The notes under the pieces are model-generated. The model did not search any database. It had not been told where the DNA came from and worked only from the letters and a program-made list of their open reading frames with translations. The position numbers and the translations under genes are program-made. Shown piece by piece: positions 5,669 through 7,052 of a DNA stretch of 7,052 nucleotides (the first letter of the stretch is position 1; each line of letters starts with the position of its first letter). The stretch spans positions 1 through 7,052 of the forward strand of contig VBPP01000202.1 of NCBI GenBank assembly GCA_005877365.1. Direction: 5' to 3'. Source of the DNA: Nitrososphaerota archaeon (GTDB lineage Archaea > Thermoproteota > Nitrososphaeria > Nitrososphaerales > Gagatemarchaeaceae).

Positions 5669-5939
5669 GTGAGGGCAAACGCTACCAGTTCGGTCGGGAT
5701 TCTACTTCACGAGCATGCTCGTCACGGCGGAGGGCCCGCCAAACGCCCCAGCGACAGATGCAGGGAAAATATTTGCGTCCTTTATGGCTTTCGTCGGCGT
5801 TGGCTCCGTGGTCACTGCCCTCGTTTTCATTCTCGGCCCCGCTCTAGCCAAGATATGGCGTAAAGGCATCTGGGAGGTGGAGAAGGAGATTCGTGTGGCC
5901 GAACACAAGATAGAGCGGAAGAAAGAGGATGAGCCCTAG
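5669..5939 (+). CDS. Small one-helix membrane protein, potassium-channel pore/TM2-like; probable one-base frameshift near its N-terminus
   Basis: The uninterrupted frame from ATG 5715 gives 74 residues, but the frame is open back to 5673 and encodes FYFTS just before that ATG. The Shine-Dalgarno-supported GTG at 5669 reads VRANATSSVG. Dropping one base in GGGATTC (5696-5702) joins it to FYFTSMLVTAEGPP, giving about 89 residues. The protein has a short hydrophobic entry, EGPPNAPATDAGKIF, a transmembrane helix (about FASFMAFVGVGSVVTALVFI) and a charged tail (WRKGIWEVEKEI...) likely to be helical on the cytoplasmic side. The order of loop, T-D-x-G-K/R-I/L-F and glycine-rich helix resembles the pore loop and second helix of Ion_trans_2 channels, but TVGYGD is absent and there is no first helix. 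I do not recognise a named family, and the function is unknown. It probably shares a transcript with aIF1A. Confidence 0.6.
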
Positions 5940-5946
5940 CTAACAA

Positions 5947-7052
5947 CTATCCCTTTGGCTTTATGTTCTTGAAGTTCACGTAGAGTAATGCTATCGCCGT
6001 AGCGTAGAGCAGAGAGGCGGCTATCCAGGGGAGGTCGTAGCTCCCCGAGGCTAGGATTATGCCCCCCACGATGGTGCTGACACTGTTCGGGAGCCGCCAT
6101 ATGATGGCGCTGATTGAACTTGCAAGCCCTCTCCTGTCGGGTGCTATGATTCCCATAAGGTACGAGTCCATCAGGGGTGCGGACATGTTCATCATCGCCG
6201 CTCTAACGACGTAGACGCCTCCCGCGAGGAAGACGCTCGGTATGAACGCGAGGCTAAACATGAAGAGGGTGGAGCTGCCAGAAGTCAGGACTATCGATTT
6301 CAAGAGGCCAAACTTCGCCGACAATCTCGAGCTGCCCACCGCTGAAAACGCAATCGTTATTCCCGAAACGGCGAGAAAGGGCCCGCTGTAAGTGTCGGGA
6401 ACACCGAACTTCAATTTCAGCCACGTGCCAATGAGCGGGATGATCAGTCCTGCCCCCAACCCGATCAGGCTGTTTATCCCGGAGAACTTCAAGAGGAGGC
6501 TGATGCTTCCCCTTTGAGAGGCTTCCTCCCTTGTGACAATCTTCTCCCTGTAGTTTCTCAAGAGAGCGAAGATGAACAGGGGCGCCAGGAAGTTTGCCGA
6601 GCCCAACACGACGAGCGCTTCCCTGTGAATCACCGAAGAACTCAATCCTGTTGCAGTCTCGAGGATGGGGAAGAAGAAAGGGAGGGCTGTGCCGAGGGAG
6701 ACGAAGATGTTGGAAACGATGAATGACAATGAAAATGCCCCGTCCCTGTTGCTGAGGTCTGTCTGGTCGGCGATGATGGCATTCCAGGACGAGAGAGCCG
6801 ATGCTTCTGCCAAGCCTCCGATAGCCGACGCGATTAGCCAGAGGGCGACGCTGTCCGTGAAGGCGAAGATGAGGATTATCGGCGCCAGCAAGAGATTCCC
6901 GGCGATGAGGAACCACTTCCTTCCTCTGCGGTCGGAGAGTAGCCCGAGCGGGACCCCGGAGAGAACTATGACTATGCCCTGGATGCCTATTATTACGCCT
7001 ATGAGGTCAGCCCCGACCCTGATTTCGAGCAGGTAGGCCGAGACGTAGATGA
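5947..7052 (-). CDS. Major facilitator superfamily transporter, N-terminus outside the window
   Basis: This is a multi-pass inner-membrane transporter; 367 residues are visible and the frame is open at the right edge. Only the beginning, roughly the first helix, is missing from a typical 400-residue MFS protein. The motif-A loop between helices 2 and 3 is clear (GLLSDRRGRK). It is followed by repeated hydrophobic helices, a central hydrophilic loop (LLRNYREKIVTREEASQRG) dividing two six-helix halves, and APDRRGLASS in the second half. The TTG at 6891 lies inside the conserved helix after motif A and is not a start. The gene converges on the small membrane-protein gene with 7 bases between the stops. 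The substrate cannot be predicted from sequence. Confidence 0.9.
   Translation of the reverse strand, partial: IYVSAYLLEIRVGADLIGVIIGIQGIVIVLSGVPLGLLSDRRGRKWFLIAGNLLLAPIILIFAFTDSVALWLIASAIGGLAEASALSSWNAIIADQTDLSNRDGAFSLSFIVSNIFVSLGTALPFFFPILETATGLSSSVIHREALVVLGSANFLAPLFIFALLRNYREKIVTREEASQRGSISLLLKFSGINSLIGLGAGLIIPLIGTWLKLKFGVPDTYSGPFLAVSGITIAFSAVGSSRLSAKFGLLKSIVLTSGSSTLFMFSLAFIPSVFLAGGVYVVRAAMMNMSAPLMDSYLMGIIAPDRRGLASSISAIIWRLPNSVSTIVGGIILASGSYDLPWIAASLLYATAIALLYVNFKNIKPKG

Noticed and set aside
5606..5863. 85-codon plus-strand frame continuing through the small membrane protein
   Set aside because: Only its beginning from GTG 5669 looks genuine; past about 5697 it becomes an Arg-rich shadow of the membrane-helix frame.
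5947..6891. Start of the MFS transporter at TTG 6891
   Set aside because: The same frame continues to the window edge and encodes the conserved motif-A loop upstream, so the true start is outside.
1..7052. CRISPR array, insertion sequence or integrated element
   Set aside because: No regularly spaced repeats, transposase or terminal inverted repeats were seen; the genes look like ordinary chromosomal ones.

Overview
The window looks archaeal and most like Thermoproteota/Nitrososphaeria ('Thaumarchaeota' and relatives). This rests on an aIF1A-type initiation factor beginning MGKRKVLSE, a tRNA gene whose arms are interrupted by extra sequence suggesting introns, AT-rich boxes about 23-34 bases ahead of starts that mostly lack Shine-Dalgarno sites (leaderless style), and a winged-helix/ATP-cone/NrdD-like fusion that I associate with archaea. 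The phylum is an inference; the domain is well supported. The sequence is moderately GC-rich, with AT-rich promoters.

Left part, minus strand: an adenosylcobalamin-dependent (class II) ribonucleotide reductase, nrdJ, starts at 2070 and runs off the left edge 690 codons later. All catalytic cysteines are present. Ahead of it in the same orientation, across a 180-base promoter region, lies a roughly 707-residue protein (4374 to 2251). It joins a DNA-binding winged helix, a nucleotide-binding ATP-cone, a body resembling class III reductase NrdD, and a C-terminal zinc ribbon. It lacks the glycyl-radical loop and has only one cysteine outside the zinc site, so it should not be a working reductase. 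The most interesting reading is a dNTP/ATP-sensing transcription factor built from a dead reductase, an archaeal counterpart of bacterial NrdR, controlling nrdJ and perhaps itself. A perfect 7+7 palindrome lies in its promoter region.

Middle: a minus-strand tRNA gene (4482-4596) has clear acceptor and T arms but about 40 extra bases inside. A small region of trinucleotide runs follows, then a minus-strand AAG/MPG-family 3-methyladenine DNA glycosylase. The glycosylase is divergent from the plus-strand translation initiation factor aIF1A gene, with 73 bases between the starts and one AT-rich box for each direction.

Right part: the aIF1A gene is broken by a one-base insertion near 5500, and the conserved second half continues in the next frame to 5645. 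A GC-rich hairpin spans its stop. A strong Shine-Dalgarno site then precedes a small membrane protein resembling the pore/second-helix part of a potassium channel. This gene also appears to carry a one-base frame break near 5697. Two such breaks within about 200 bases point to local sequence error or, less likely, decay or recoding. The small gene converges, with a 7-base gap, on a minus-strand major facilitator transporter whose N-terminus lies beyond the right edge.
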